A DNA stretch of 15,534 nucleotides, from the NCBI GenBank assembly GCA_003565815.1, contig PXAS01000363.1, forward strand, positions 1 to 15,534, in the 5' to 3' direction. Within the stretch, counting starts at the first letter, position 1, and every line of letters begins with the position of its first letter. Positions 1 to 7,059 of this stretch are shown piece after piece. The translations under genes and the position numbers were made by a program. Below the pieces are notes generated by a model. That model was not told where the DNA came from. It made no database searches and saw only the letters and a list, made by a program, of their open reading frames with translations. This DNA comes from PVC group bacterium (GTDB taxonomy: Bacteria; Verrucomicrobiota; Kiritimatiellia; SS1-B-03-39; UBA6053).

Positions 1-154
1 ATGATTCGGGTTGGACGGAATCTCCTTACACCTTGATATTGGAAATTTTTATCTTTTTCAGGAAATACCGAAAATTCTGACTATAGTTATACCTCATTGC
101 TTCAGACACTGTCGATAGGTATCGGTTCAAAAAGATTGAAGGTTCTGTTTTTTG
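1..154. other. Left-edge gene-free sequence
   Basis: No gene is recognised here. One + strand frame is open from base 3 to a TGA at 78-80 and could be the tail of a gene starting outside the window, but its translation resembles nothing I know. The stretch is AT-rich compared with the genes that follow. A small palindrome (CGATA-GG-TATCG) lies at 113-124. The sequence most likely belongs to the intergenic region and promoter zone upstream of glmS. Confidence 0.5.
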
Positions 155-186
155 ATACATTAATGTATGATAGTACATTTTTGTAT
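155..186. promoter_or_regulatory. Tandem 14-bp dyads, candidate operator upstream of glmS
   Basis: Two copies of one dyad lie in tandem. The first (155-168, ATACATTAATGTAT) is a perfect palindrome. The second (173-186, GTACATTTTTGTAT) is close to it. Their centres are 18 bp apart, nearly two helical turns, so dimers would bind on about the same DNA face. A -10-like TATGAT (166-171) overlaps the first dyad, but no good -35 is visible. An operator for a regulator of glmS or the cell-wall operon is the natural reading. The binding protein is unknown. Confidence 0.45.
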
Positions 187-196
187 CCCCGTGAAT

Positions 197-231
197 GAAC
201 GTCGAACGTCCCGCACTCCGCACTCGTCACT
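197..231. repeat. Short heptamer-periodic tract
   Basis: Five consecutive 7-base units are visible: GAACGTC twice, CCGCACT twice, then CGTCACT. The tract lies in the glmS leader and does not appear to be coding. Similar words (ATGACGC, GACGAGTG on the other strand) occur just after the ATPase gene near 14484-14516, so it may belong to a low-complexity repeat family of this genome. Confidence 0.5.
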
Positions 232-241
232 CCAAATCTCA

Positions 242-265
242 CATGGATTCGGGATTGAATCCATG
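242..265 (+). promoter_or_regulatory. Perfect hairpin in the glmS 5' leader
   Basis: Bases 242-250 (CATGGATTC) pair perfectly with 257-265 (GAATCCATG) around a six-base loop (GGGATT). The stem lies 60 bases upstream of the glmS start codon and has no T-run after it, so it is not a simple intrinsic terminator. It could be an operator dyad or an RNA structure affecting glmS mRNA. I see no sign of the glmS ribozyme found in Firmicutes. Confidence 0.4.
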
Positions 266-325
266 GGGTGGTCTGGTAAACGATGTGCAACCGGAATTAT
301 TTTTGAAAAACCAAGGAGTATCAAA

Positions 326-2161
326 ATGTGTGGAATTGTTGGCATGGTTGGACGCGAAGACGTGGTCCCCTATCTCATGGAAGGCCTGAAACGTCTGGAA
401 TACCGCGGGTACGATTCCGCGGGCGTGGCCGTGCCCGGTCCGGAGGAATTGCAATCCCGCCGGGCCGTGGGACGGCTGGCGGCGCTGGAACAGAAGCTTC
501 TCTCTTCCCCCCTATCCGCCACCTGCGGCATCGGGCACACCCGCTGGGCCACCCATGGCGAACCCAGCGAACGCAATTCCCACCCCCACATGGACGCGGC
601 CAAAAATTTGGCGGTGGTACACAACGGCATCATCGAAAATTATCTGGAGCTGAAAGATACGTTGATTGAGGCGGGCGTGGGCTTTCTATCCGATACCGAC
701 ACCGAAGTGCTCACCCATCACATCGCCCGGAAAACCGCCGACGGCGATTTTCTGGACGGCTTCCGGGCCGCCCTGGGCGATGCCCGCGGCGCATACGCCC
801 TCGGGGTAATCCACCGCGGAGAACCGGGGGTCGTGTACGCGGCCCGGCTGGGATCGCCCCTGATCGTGGGCAGAGGTCCGGCGGGCCTGTTTATCGCCAG
901 CGACGTCCCCGCCATCCTCCCCCACGTGGATCAGGTGATCTATTTGAAAGACGGTGAACTCGCGCGCTTGTCGGAAACCGGCATCGAGGTGTTTTCACTG
1001 GACGGCACCCCGCAATCCGCCGAATGGGTCAAAGTCGATCTCGAAGACCACGCCGCCGACGCGGCCGGTTTCGAAACATTCATGCTCAAGGAAATTCACG
1101 AACAGCCCCGGGTGATTCGCGGATTGTTGGAAAAATACGTGCCGGGCGGCAAGGAAATCCACCTGCCCGACCTTTCCATGTCCGACGAAGTCCTGCGCGG
1201 CATTGAACGCATCATGATCGTCAGTTGCGGCACCGCCTATTACGCGGCCATGTACGGTCGCCTGCTCATCGAAAAATTCACGGGCATTCCCGTGGAAACG
1301 GATTTGGGCAGCGAGTTCCGCTACCGCGATCCAAAAATCGCGAAAAACACCCTGGTGATCGCGGTCTCCCAATCCGGGGAAACCGCCGACACCCTGGCTT
1401 CCATCAAAATGGCCCGCGGCGCCGGGTGTCCGGTGCTCTCCATTTGCAATGTCGCGGGCAGCAGTCTGGTCCGTGAAAGCGACCACATCATCTACACCCG
1501 CGCGGGTCCGGAAATCGGGGTGGCCTCCACCAAGGCGTTCACGGCCCAGCTGACCGCTTTCGCCCTGTTCACCCTGCATGCGGGCAAGGTGCGCGGGGAA
1601 CTGCGCGCCGCGGAAAACGCCGTCCTGCTTCGGGAACTACAGGACATTCCCAATGGCATCCACTACGTTTTGGGCCGGGAAGACGAGATCCGGGAAGTGG
1701 CCGGCAAACATCACGAAGGACCCAGCGCCCTCTATCTGGGACGCCGTTTCAATTATCCCATGGCCTTGGAAGGCGCCTTGAAAAACAAGGAGATTTCTTA
1801 TCAGCACGCGGAAGGATACGCCGCCGGCGAAATGAAACACGGTCCCATCGCCCTCATCAACGAATACCTGCCCGTCATTTGCATTTGCACGGAAACCGAG
1901 GACGAAGTGGCCGAAAAGATGATCTCCAACATGCGGGAAGTCGATGCCCGGGGCGGACGGATCATCGCCATCGCCACCCAGGGCGACACCCGCGTGGACG
2001 GCCTCGCGGAGGATGTCATTCACGTTCCCCGCGCCCGCGAATGTTTTTCCCCGCTGATCAATGTCGTGGCCCTGCAACTGCTGGCCTATTACGCGGCCCA
2101 GGCCCGGGGCACCGATATTGACAAGCCCAGAAACCTCGCCAAAAGCGTCACCGTAGAGTAA
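326..2161 (+). CDS. glmS: Glutamine--fructose-6-phosphate aminotransferase (isomerizing)
   Basis: GlmS makes glucosamine-6-phosphate from fructose-6-phosphate and glutamine in the cytoplasm, the entry to UDP-GlcNAc and peptidoglycan synthesis. The 611-residue length is normal for the family. The N-terminal glutaminase (about 1-220) has Cys2, the nucleophile once Met is removed, plus HTRWATHG (71-78), HNGI (99-102) and SDTDTE (122-127). Two SIS sugar-binding domains follow, the first with SCGTAYY and SQSGETADT and the second with HAEGYAAGEMKHGP. The protein ends in the typical AKSVTVE. The frame is open upstream to an ATG at 167, but the start at 326 is right: it places Cys at position 2 and follows AGGAG (314-318) by seven bases. 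murA begins nine bases after the stop, suggesting cotranscription of consecutive amino-sugar steps. Confidence 0.97.
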   Translation: MCGIVGMVGREDVVPYLMEGLKRLEYRGYDSAGVAVPGPEELQSRRAVGRLAALEQKLLSSPLSATCGIGHTRWATHGEPSERNSHPHMDAAKNLAVVHNGIIENYLELKDTLIEAGVGFLSDTDTEVLTHHIARKTADGDFLDGFRAALGDARGAYALGVIHRGEPGVVYAARLGSPLIVGRGPAGLFIASDVPAILPHVDQVIYLKDGELARLSETGIEVFSLDGTPQSAEWVKVDLEDHAADAAGFETFMLKEIHEQPRVIRGLLEKYVPGGKEIHLPDLSMSDEVLRGIERIMIVSCGTAYYAAMYGRLLIEKFTGIPVETDLGSEFRYRDPKIAKNTLVIAVSQSGETADTLASIKMARGAGCPVLSICNVAGSSLVRESDHIIYTRAGPEIGVASTKAFTAQLTAFALFTLHAGKVRGELRAAENAVLLRELQDIPNGIHYVLGREDEIREVAGKHHEGPSALYLGRRFNYPMALEGALKNKEISYQHAEGYAAGEMKHGPIALINEYLPVICICTETEDEVAEKMISNMREVDARGGRIIAIATQGDTRVDGLAEDVIHVPRARECFSPLINVVALQLLAYYAAQARGTDIDKPRNLAKSVTVE

Positions 2162-2170
2162 GCTTACCGC

Positions 2171-3472
2171 ATGTCACGATTTCTCATCCAAGGCGGACAC
2201 CCCCTCTCCGGCGAACTCACCCCCACCGGCAACAAAAACGCGGCCCTGCCGATGTTGGCCGCGGCCCTGCTCACGGATCGGCCCGTGACCCTGCGCCGGG
2301 TTCCGGACATCGCCGACGTGCGGGTGATGTGCGAATTGCTCGCGGAACTGGGCGTGGAGATCTCCCGCGACGGGGACACGGTACGCCTGCACGCGCGGCA
2401 CGTGGACCCGGACGCCCTCTCTCCCGAAGGGTGCAAACGCATTCGCGGCAGCATTCTCCTCGCGGGCCCCCTGCTCGCCCGCTGCGGGCGAATCCAGCTC
2501 GCCCCCCCCGGCGGGGACGTAATCGGACGCCGCCGGCTCGACACCCATTTGCACGGTTTGACGGAAATGGGCGCGGAATTGGAGATGGGCCCGGAGCGTC
2601 TCGCCCTCAGCGCCGCCGCCCTGCGCCCCGCGAATTTGCTCCTCGACGAAGCCAGCGTCACCGCCACCGAAAACCTGGTCATGGCCGCCGCCGCCATCCC
2701 CGGAGAAACCGTCCTCTACAACGCCGCCTGCGAACCCCACGTTCAGGACGTTTGCCGCCTCCTGCAATCCATGGGCGCGGAAATAGACGGCATCGGCACC
2801 AACCGGCTGGTCATCCGCGGATGCGAAGCCCTCGGCGGAGCGGACGTGGAACTGGGCGCCGATTACATCGAGGCGGCCAGCTATCTCACCGCCGCCGCCA
2901 TCACCGGCGGAAGCCTGCGCCTGAAGCGCGTACACAACGCGGACGTGTATCAGGTCATCCACCGGGGATTTGCCCGCCTGGGTTGCGACTGGGAGGTGGA
3001 CGGCGAGGATTGGGTCTTCGCCGGCAGGGGGGCGCCGAAAGTTGCCGACGACCTCGGCGGCGCCATTCCCAAGATCGAGGACGGCATCTGGCCCGCGTTC
3101 CCCTCCGACCTCATGAGCATTCTCCTGGTGCTGGCCACCCAGGCCGGGGGCAGCGTGCTCTTTTTTGAAAAACTCTTCGAAAGCCGCATGGTGTGGGTCG
3201 ACCGGCTCATCAGCATGGGCGCCCGCATCGTCCAATGCGATCCCCACCGCGTGCTGGTCTCCGGCCCCGGCCCCCTCAGCGGCTCCCACCAAACCAGCCC
3301 TGACATCCGCGCGGGCATGGCCCTGATTCTCGCCGCCCTCTGCGCCAAAGGGGAAAGCATCATTGAAAACGCCTGGATGATCGACCGCGGATACGAAAAA
3401 GTGGACGAGCGCCTGCGGAGCCTCGGCGCCCGCATCGAACGGCAGGAAAACACCCCGGAGATCCTCCCGTGA
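2171..3472 (+). CDS. murA: UDP-N-acetylglucosamine 1-carboxyvinyltransferase, Asp active-site type
   Basis: MurA transfers enolpyruvate from PEP to UDP-GlcNAc, the first committed step of peptidoglycan synthesis. At 433 residues it is of usual length (E. coli about 419). Visible family marks are NKNAALP with Lys22, the loop PPGGDVIGRRRLDTHLHGL (112-130), DIRAGMALILA and IDRGYEKVDERLRSLGA near the C-terminus. The catalytic loop has Asp116 (GAC, 2516-2518) where E. coli has Cys115. This substitution is known in Mycobacterium, Chlamydia and Borrelia enzymes and gives fosfomycin insensitivity, so this enzyme is probably insensitive too. No strong Shine-Dalgarno precedes the ATG, which fits translational coupling to glmS. 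The stop overlaps the next gene's GTG start. Confidence 0.95.
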   Translation: MSRFLIQGGHPLSGELTPTGNKNAALPMLAAALLTDRPVTLRRVPDIADVRVMCELLAELGVEISRDGDTVRLHARHVDPDALSPEGCKRIRGSILLAGPLLARCGRIQLAPPGGDVIGRRRLDTHLHGLTEMGAELEMGPERLALSAAALRPANLLLDEASVTATENLVMAAAAIPGETVLYNAACEPHVQDVCRLLQSMGAEIDGIGTNRLVIRGCEALGGADVELGADYIEAASYLTAAAITGGSLRLKRVHNADVYQVIHRGFARLGCDWEVDGEDWVFAGRGAPKVADDLGGAIPKIEDGIWPAFPSDLMSILLVLATQAGGSVLFFEKLFESRMVWVDRLISMGARIVQCDPHRVLVSGPGPLSGSHQTSPDIRAGMALILAALCAKGESIIENAWMIDRGYEKVDERLRSLGARIERQENTPEILP

Positions 3473-4275
3473 AACGCCGCGGCTTCACGTTGCTGGAAGT
3501 CCTGCTGGCCCTGCTGATCCTGGGGATGATGAGCCTCATGATCTTTGGCAGCTTCCAAAGCGTGGTCGAAACCACCAGCCACGCCGAGCGGGCCATGGAC
3601 TCCCTGCACCACGGCGAAGTGGTCATGGAGCAGCTCGTCGGCTCCCTGCGCTCCGCTTCCTTTTTCGACGGCAACCCCGGCGTCTATACCTTCCGGCACG
3701 AACCCGGCATCGGCAATCCGCCCGACGACATGCTCAGTTGGGTCACGGGCACCATGTCTTTTCTGCCGCCGAGGTATCCCACCCGTCAGGGCATGAACCG
3801 CCTCTTCCTCAGCATCGAGGAGATCGACGGCGTCCGCGGCCTCGCCATCAGCGCCTACCCCCATCTGGTCGATCCCGACGACATCCTCGTCGCCCAGGTC
3901 GAACCCTGGATGATCAGCCCCAAAGTCAAAGGCCTGCAAGTCCGCTTTTACGACATGACCGCCGAAGAATGGGTGGACGAATGGGAGGACGAACGGCAGA
4001 TTCCGCAATTTTTGGAAGTGACCCTGTTCATGGAACCGCTGGAGGAACGGGGCCCCCACCGGGAATTGGTGCGCCGGGTGGAAGTCCCCGTGGGCCGCAT
4101 CAGCCGGGAAACCCGTCGCGGACGACGGCAACGGGACGACCCCGGCGAAGCCGCGCCGGGCACCCCGGCGCCAGGCGAACAAGCGCCCGGCCAAGCGCGG
4201 GGCGAGGCGCGAGACGGAGCCGGGGACCGCCGCCGAATCGAAATACCCAATCCGGGCACGGGAGGTCGGCGATGA
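3469..4275 (+). CDS. gspJ: GspJ-like type II secretion pseudopilin with extended tail
   Basis: This is a prepilin-like protein of 268 residues. The N-terminus reads KRRGFTLLEVLLALLILGMM: a short basic leader, a prepilin-peptidase site after Gly5, Phe at mature +1, Glu at mature +5, and a hydrophobic helix to about residue 27. This fits minor pseudopilins of the type II secretion system. Position directly before a GspK-like gene points to GspJ, which caps the pseudopilus tip with I and K. Residues about 211-268 form a Pro/Arg/Gly/Ala-rich, probably disordered tail that ordinary GspJ (about 200 residues) lacks. The GTG start overlaps the murA stop (GTGA) and follows GGAG (3457-3460) by eight bases. 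The J assignment rests partly on context, as other type IV pilin-like minor subunits share the N-terminus. Confidence 0.78.
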   Translation: MKRRGFTLLEVLLALLILGMMSLMIFGSFQSVVETTSHAERAMDSLHHGEVVMEQLVGSLRSASFFDGNPGVYTFRHEPGIGNPPDDMLSWVTGTMSFLPPRYPTRQGMNRLFLSIEEIDGVRGLAISAYPHLVDPDDILVAQVEPWMISPKVKGLQVRFYDMTAEEWVDEWEDERQIPQFLEVTLFMEPLEERGPHRELVRRVEVPVGRISRETRRGRRQRDDPGEAAPGTPAPGEQAPGQARGEARDGAGDRRRIEIPNPGTGGRR

Positions 4276-5285
4276 CACCCGCCCCGCGAAAGGGTTCCGC
4301 CCTGATTCTGGCCTTGGTCACCATTGTGGTCCTTTCCGCCATGGTCGTCTCTTTCATGTATCAGATCCAGTTGGAAGGCGAACTGGCCACCCACTACCGC
4401 TTCCGCATGAAGGCCCGTTCCCTGTCCCAAGCCGGCGCCGAATACGGCAAATTCATGCTGGTCAAATCCCTGCGTCCCGGCGCCGAACCGGAGGAGGAAT
4501 ACGGCGAGGAATTCTTCATCCAACTGCAAAACCTCAACCGGGGCCTGGCCATCCACGGGCTGACCCGCGAACTGAACGACGGCACCTTTACCCTGGGCAT
4601 TCAACCCGAATCCGGACGGCGCAACCTCAACCGCCTTACCCGCGAAGACTGGGAAGCCCTGCTCTCCTCCACCGGCGTGCCCGAGGAAATGCATCCGGCC
4701 CTCATCGATTGCTTTCTCGACTTCACCGACGGCAACGACCTCACCCGCCTCAATGGCGCCGAATCCGACGACCCCTTCTACGTGGAGCGGGGATATGAAG
4801 TCAAAAACGCCCCCATCGAGTCCCTCGACGAGCTGATGCTCATCAAAGGCTTTACCCGGGCCATTCTCTACGGCGGCACCCTGCACGAATTCTGGGACCG
4901 CCCCGACGTGCGCGTGTCCGGCATCGCCCCCCTGCTCACCGTGTACGGAGACGGACGCGTGAACGTCAACACCGCCTCCAGAAGCGTGCTCATGACCCTG
5001 CCCGGCATCCGCGAAGAGCAGGTGGACCGACTTCTCGAGGGTCGCCTCGGCATTGACGGCATTGCCGGCACCGAGCTGGACGGCTTCCGCACCCCCCAGG
5101 AAGCCGTGGCCTACGCCGGCCTGCCCGCGGACGCCGCCGAATGGTTCACCACCTCCGAGCGACGCTACGTCCGGGTCACCTCCATTGGAGAAGCCGCCGG
5201 GGTCCGCGCCGGTCTCTGGGTGATCTACGAACAGCGCGGCCAGGATCTGCTCACCGTTTTTCACCGCGAAGAAGAACTGCCGTGA
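4272..5285 (+). CDS. gspK: GspK-like type II secretion minor pseudopilin
   Basis: GspK is the large minor pseudopilin at the tip of the type II secretion pseudopilus. This 337-residue protein has a short basic leader ending RKG, then a hydrophobic helix (about 9-29) in which mature position +5 is Leu rather than Glu. Lack of Glu5 is the hallmark of GspK. The body carries CFLDFTDGND (147-156), KNAPIESLDELMLIKGFT (178-195) and VNVNTAS followed by a helix-hairpin-helix-like LPGIREEQVDRLL (230-255), all typical of the family. The ATG overlaps the stop of the preceding gene (ATGA), with GGGAGG (4260-4265) six bases upstream. A longer frame is open from 3738 but overlaps gspJ and is not the start. 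No other gsp genes are in the window. Confidence 0.88.
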   Translation: MTPAPRKGSALILALVTIVVLSAMVVSFMYQIQLEGELATHYRFRMKARSLSQAGAEYGKFMLVKSLRPGAEPEEEYGEEFFIQLQNLNRGLAIHGLTRELNDGTFTLGIQPESGRRNLNRLTREDWEALLSSTGVPEEMHPALIDCFLDFTDGNDLTRLNGAESDDPFYVERGYEVKNAPIESLDELMLIKGFTRAILYGGTLHEFWDRPDVRVSGIAPLLTVYGDGRVNVNTASRSVLMTLPGIREEQVDRLLEGRLGIDGIAGTELDGFRTPQEAVAYAGLPADAAEWFTTSERRYVRVTSIGEAAGVRAGLWVIYEQRGQDLLTVFHREEELP

Positions 5286-5303
5286 AAAATATGCGCTGTG
5301 GGG

Positions 5304-5331
5304 TTGATTCCCACGGCTTTTCCACTATATG
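5304..5331 (+). promoter_or_regulatory. Candidate sigma70-type promoter for serA
   Basis: In the 91-base gap before serA, TTGATT (5304-5309) and TATATG (5326-5331) are separated by 16 bases and lie about 46 bases before the start codon. Each hexamer only partly fits the consensus. Its presence would separate serA from the upstream cell-wall and secretion operon. Confidence 0.35.
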
Positions 5332-5376
5332 GACCCCCCATCGTCAAACCCTAATAGGAAAATTGGACCTCACATA

Positions 5377-6957
5377 ATGAAAAAAGTTTTGATCCCCACC
5401 AAACTGGATGCCGTCGCCCGTAATATGCTCATGGACCATGGCGGATATGACGTGCACCAACTTCCCGGCGTTGATTTGCTCGAACTCGCGAATGATCACG
5501 CCGACACCTATGCCATGATCGTGCGCAGCGAAAAAATCACCGAAGCGGTGATCGATGCCTTTCCCCAACTGAAAGTCATCATCCGCGCCGGCGCCGGCTA
5601 CAACACCATCGACATCCAATCCGCCCGCAAACGCGGCATCGACGTGATGAACACCCCCGGCGCCAACTCCAACGGCGTGGCCGAGGAAGTGGTGGCCCTC
5701 ATGCTCGCCGACGCCCGTCACATCATTCCCGCGGACGCCTCCTGCCGCGAAGGGCTCTGGGAAAAGTCCAAATTCATGGGACGCGAAATCACCGGCAAAA
5801 CCATCGGCGTGGTCGGCCTGGGCCACATCGGTCGCCTCGCCGTGCGACGCCTTTCCGGCTTTGACATGCGCGTGGTGGGCTTCGACCCCATGATCAGCAG
5901 CGACCGGGCCGATGAACTCGGGGTGGAACTCCTGAGCCTCGAAGACCTGTTCGAGGTCAGCGACTACGTCACCCTGCACATTCCCGAAAACAACGCCACC
6001 CGCGGCATCGTCAACCGGGACCTCCTTTCGCGCATGAAAAACGGCGCCACGGTCATCAATTGCGCCCGGGCAGGCGTCCTGAACGAAGACGATTTCCGGG
6101 CCCTGAAAACCGAGAAAAACCTGCGCTTGCTCAACGACGTGTATCCCAAGGACGAAGCCGGGGCCAAACCCATCGCGGACATTGCCGACATCATGCTGCC
6201 CCACCTCGGCGCCAGCACCAAGGAGGCCAACGAAAACGCGGCCCGCATGGCCGCGCGCATCCTCGCCGAATTCGATGAAAAAGGCATCACCTCCTACATC
6301 GTCAACCGCGATATTCCCGAAGGGCTCGACGAAGCCTACGGCGACCTGGCCCACACCCTCACCGCCTTTGCCCGCAGTCTGGCCGGGCCCGACCGGCGCA
6401 TCAAACTGCTGGAAACCAGCGTGTACGGCAACCTTTCCCGCTTTTCCGAGTGGCTCGTCGTCCCCATGGTCACCGCGCTCAACCCGGATTTCGACCGCTC
6501 CCTGGATCACCACGCCGCCATTTCCGTCCTCGCGGACAACGGCATCGACTACGCCAACCGCGATGTCGACAACCGCAAGGGGTACGGCGACTCCATCACC
6601 GTGGATCTCACCGTCGAGGCCGGCAAGGACCAAATGCAAACCGTGTCCGTGCGCGGCACCGTGGCCGAGGGGCAAATCATGATCTCCCGCATCAATGATT
6701 TCGAAAAACTGTACTTCGACCCCGCCGGGCACAGCCTGGTGTTCAGCTACCAAGACCGTCCCGGCGTCCTCGGCATCATCGCCGCCGCCGTGGCCGAAGC
6801 CGGCATCAACATCGACGACGTCCGCAACCCCCACGACAGCAAAGGCAAAAACTCCATCGCCGTCCTCAAAGTGAGCCAACCCGTCTCCCGGGACATCGTG
6901 GACCAGATCGCCCGGAAAGTGGAGGCCCATATCGCCGCTTCCATCCGCATTTCCTGA
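5377..6957 (+). CDS. serA: D-3-phosphoglycerate dehydrogenase with ACT domain
   Basis: SerA oxidises 3-phosphoglycerate with NAD, the first step of serine synthesis. The 526-residue length matches the long form: substrate domain (about 1-100 and 285-315), Rossmann domain with GLGHIG (147-152), an intervening regulatory domain (about 320-445) and a C-terminal ACT domain (about 452-526, starting HSLVFSYQDRPGVLGII) that normally senses serine. Catalytic Arg231 (in NCARAG) and His276 (in LPHLGAS) are present. The usual acid position in DVFxxEP reads DVYPKDE here, so the aligned residue is Asp259, with Glu260 next to it. The start at 5377 is chosen because MKKVLIPTKL is the normal N-terminus. The ribosome site is weak (GGA at 5365-5367). 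Confidence 0.94.
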   Translation: MKKVLIPTKLDAVARNMLMDHGGYDVHQLPGVDLLELANDHADTYAMIVRSEKITEAVIDAFPQLKVIIRAGAGYNTIDIQSARKRGIDVMNTPGANSNGVAEEVVALMLADARHIIPADASCREGLWEKSKFMGREITGKTIGVVGLGHIGRLAVRRLSGFDMRVVGFDPMISSDRADELGVELLSLEDLFEVSDYVTLHIPENNATRGIVNRDLLSRMKNGATVINCARAGVLNEDDFRALKTEKNLRLLNDVYPKDEAGAKPIADIADIMLPHLGASTKEANENAARMAARILAEFDEKGITSYIVNRDIPEGLDEAYGDLAHTLTAFARSLAGPDRRIKLLETSVYGNLSRFSEWLVVPMVTALNPDFDRSLDHHAAISVLADNGIDYANRDVDNRKGYGDSITVDLTVEAGKDQMQTVSVRGTVAEGQIMISRINDFEKLYFDPAGHSLVFSYQDRPGVLGIIAAAVAEAGINIDDVRNPHDSKGKNSIAVLKVSQPVSRDIVDQIARKVEAHIAASIRIS

Positions 6958-6967
6958 TTTCCCCCGT

Positions 6968-7020
6968 CGTTTCGGAAGCCCGGCCCCCGAAAAGGACCCG
7001 GTCTGAATAGTTCCGAAACG
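6968..7020. promoter_or_regulatory. Stem-loop between serA and the first methyltransferase
   Basis: CGTTTCGGAA (6968-6977) and TTCCGAAACG (7011-7020) form a perfect 10-bp inverted repeat enclosing 33 bases. It begins 10 bases after the serA stop. There is no T-run after it, so it is not a classical intrinsic terminator. It may still act as a transcript-end stabiliser or a regulator-binding dyad. Confidence 0.4.
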
Positions 7021-7059
7021 CCTCCCCCCCATACGAACATATATCCCACGAGGTATTGA

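Noticed and set aside
167..325. Upstream extension of the glmS frame to an ATG at 167
   Set aside because: It would bury the catalytic Cys that must become residue 1 and crosses operator-like and hairpin sequence. The ATG at 326 has a well-spaced AGGAG.
1..325. glmS ribozyme or other known riboswitch
   Set aside because: I could not recognise a conserved ribozyme core. Only dyads and one simple hairpin are visible.
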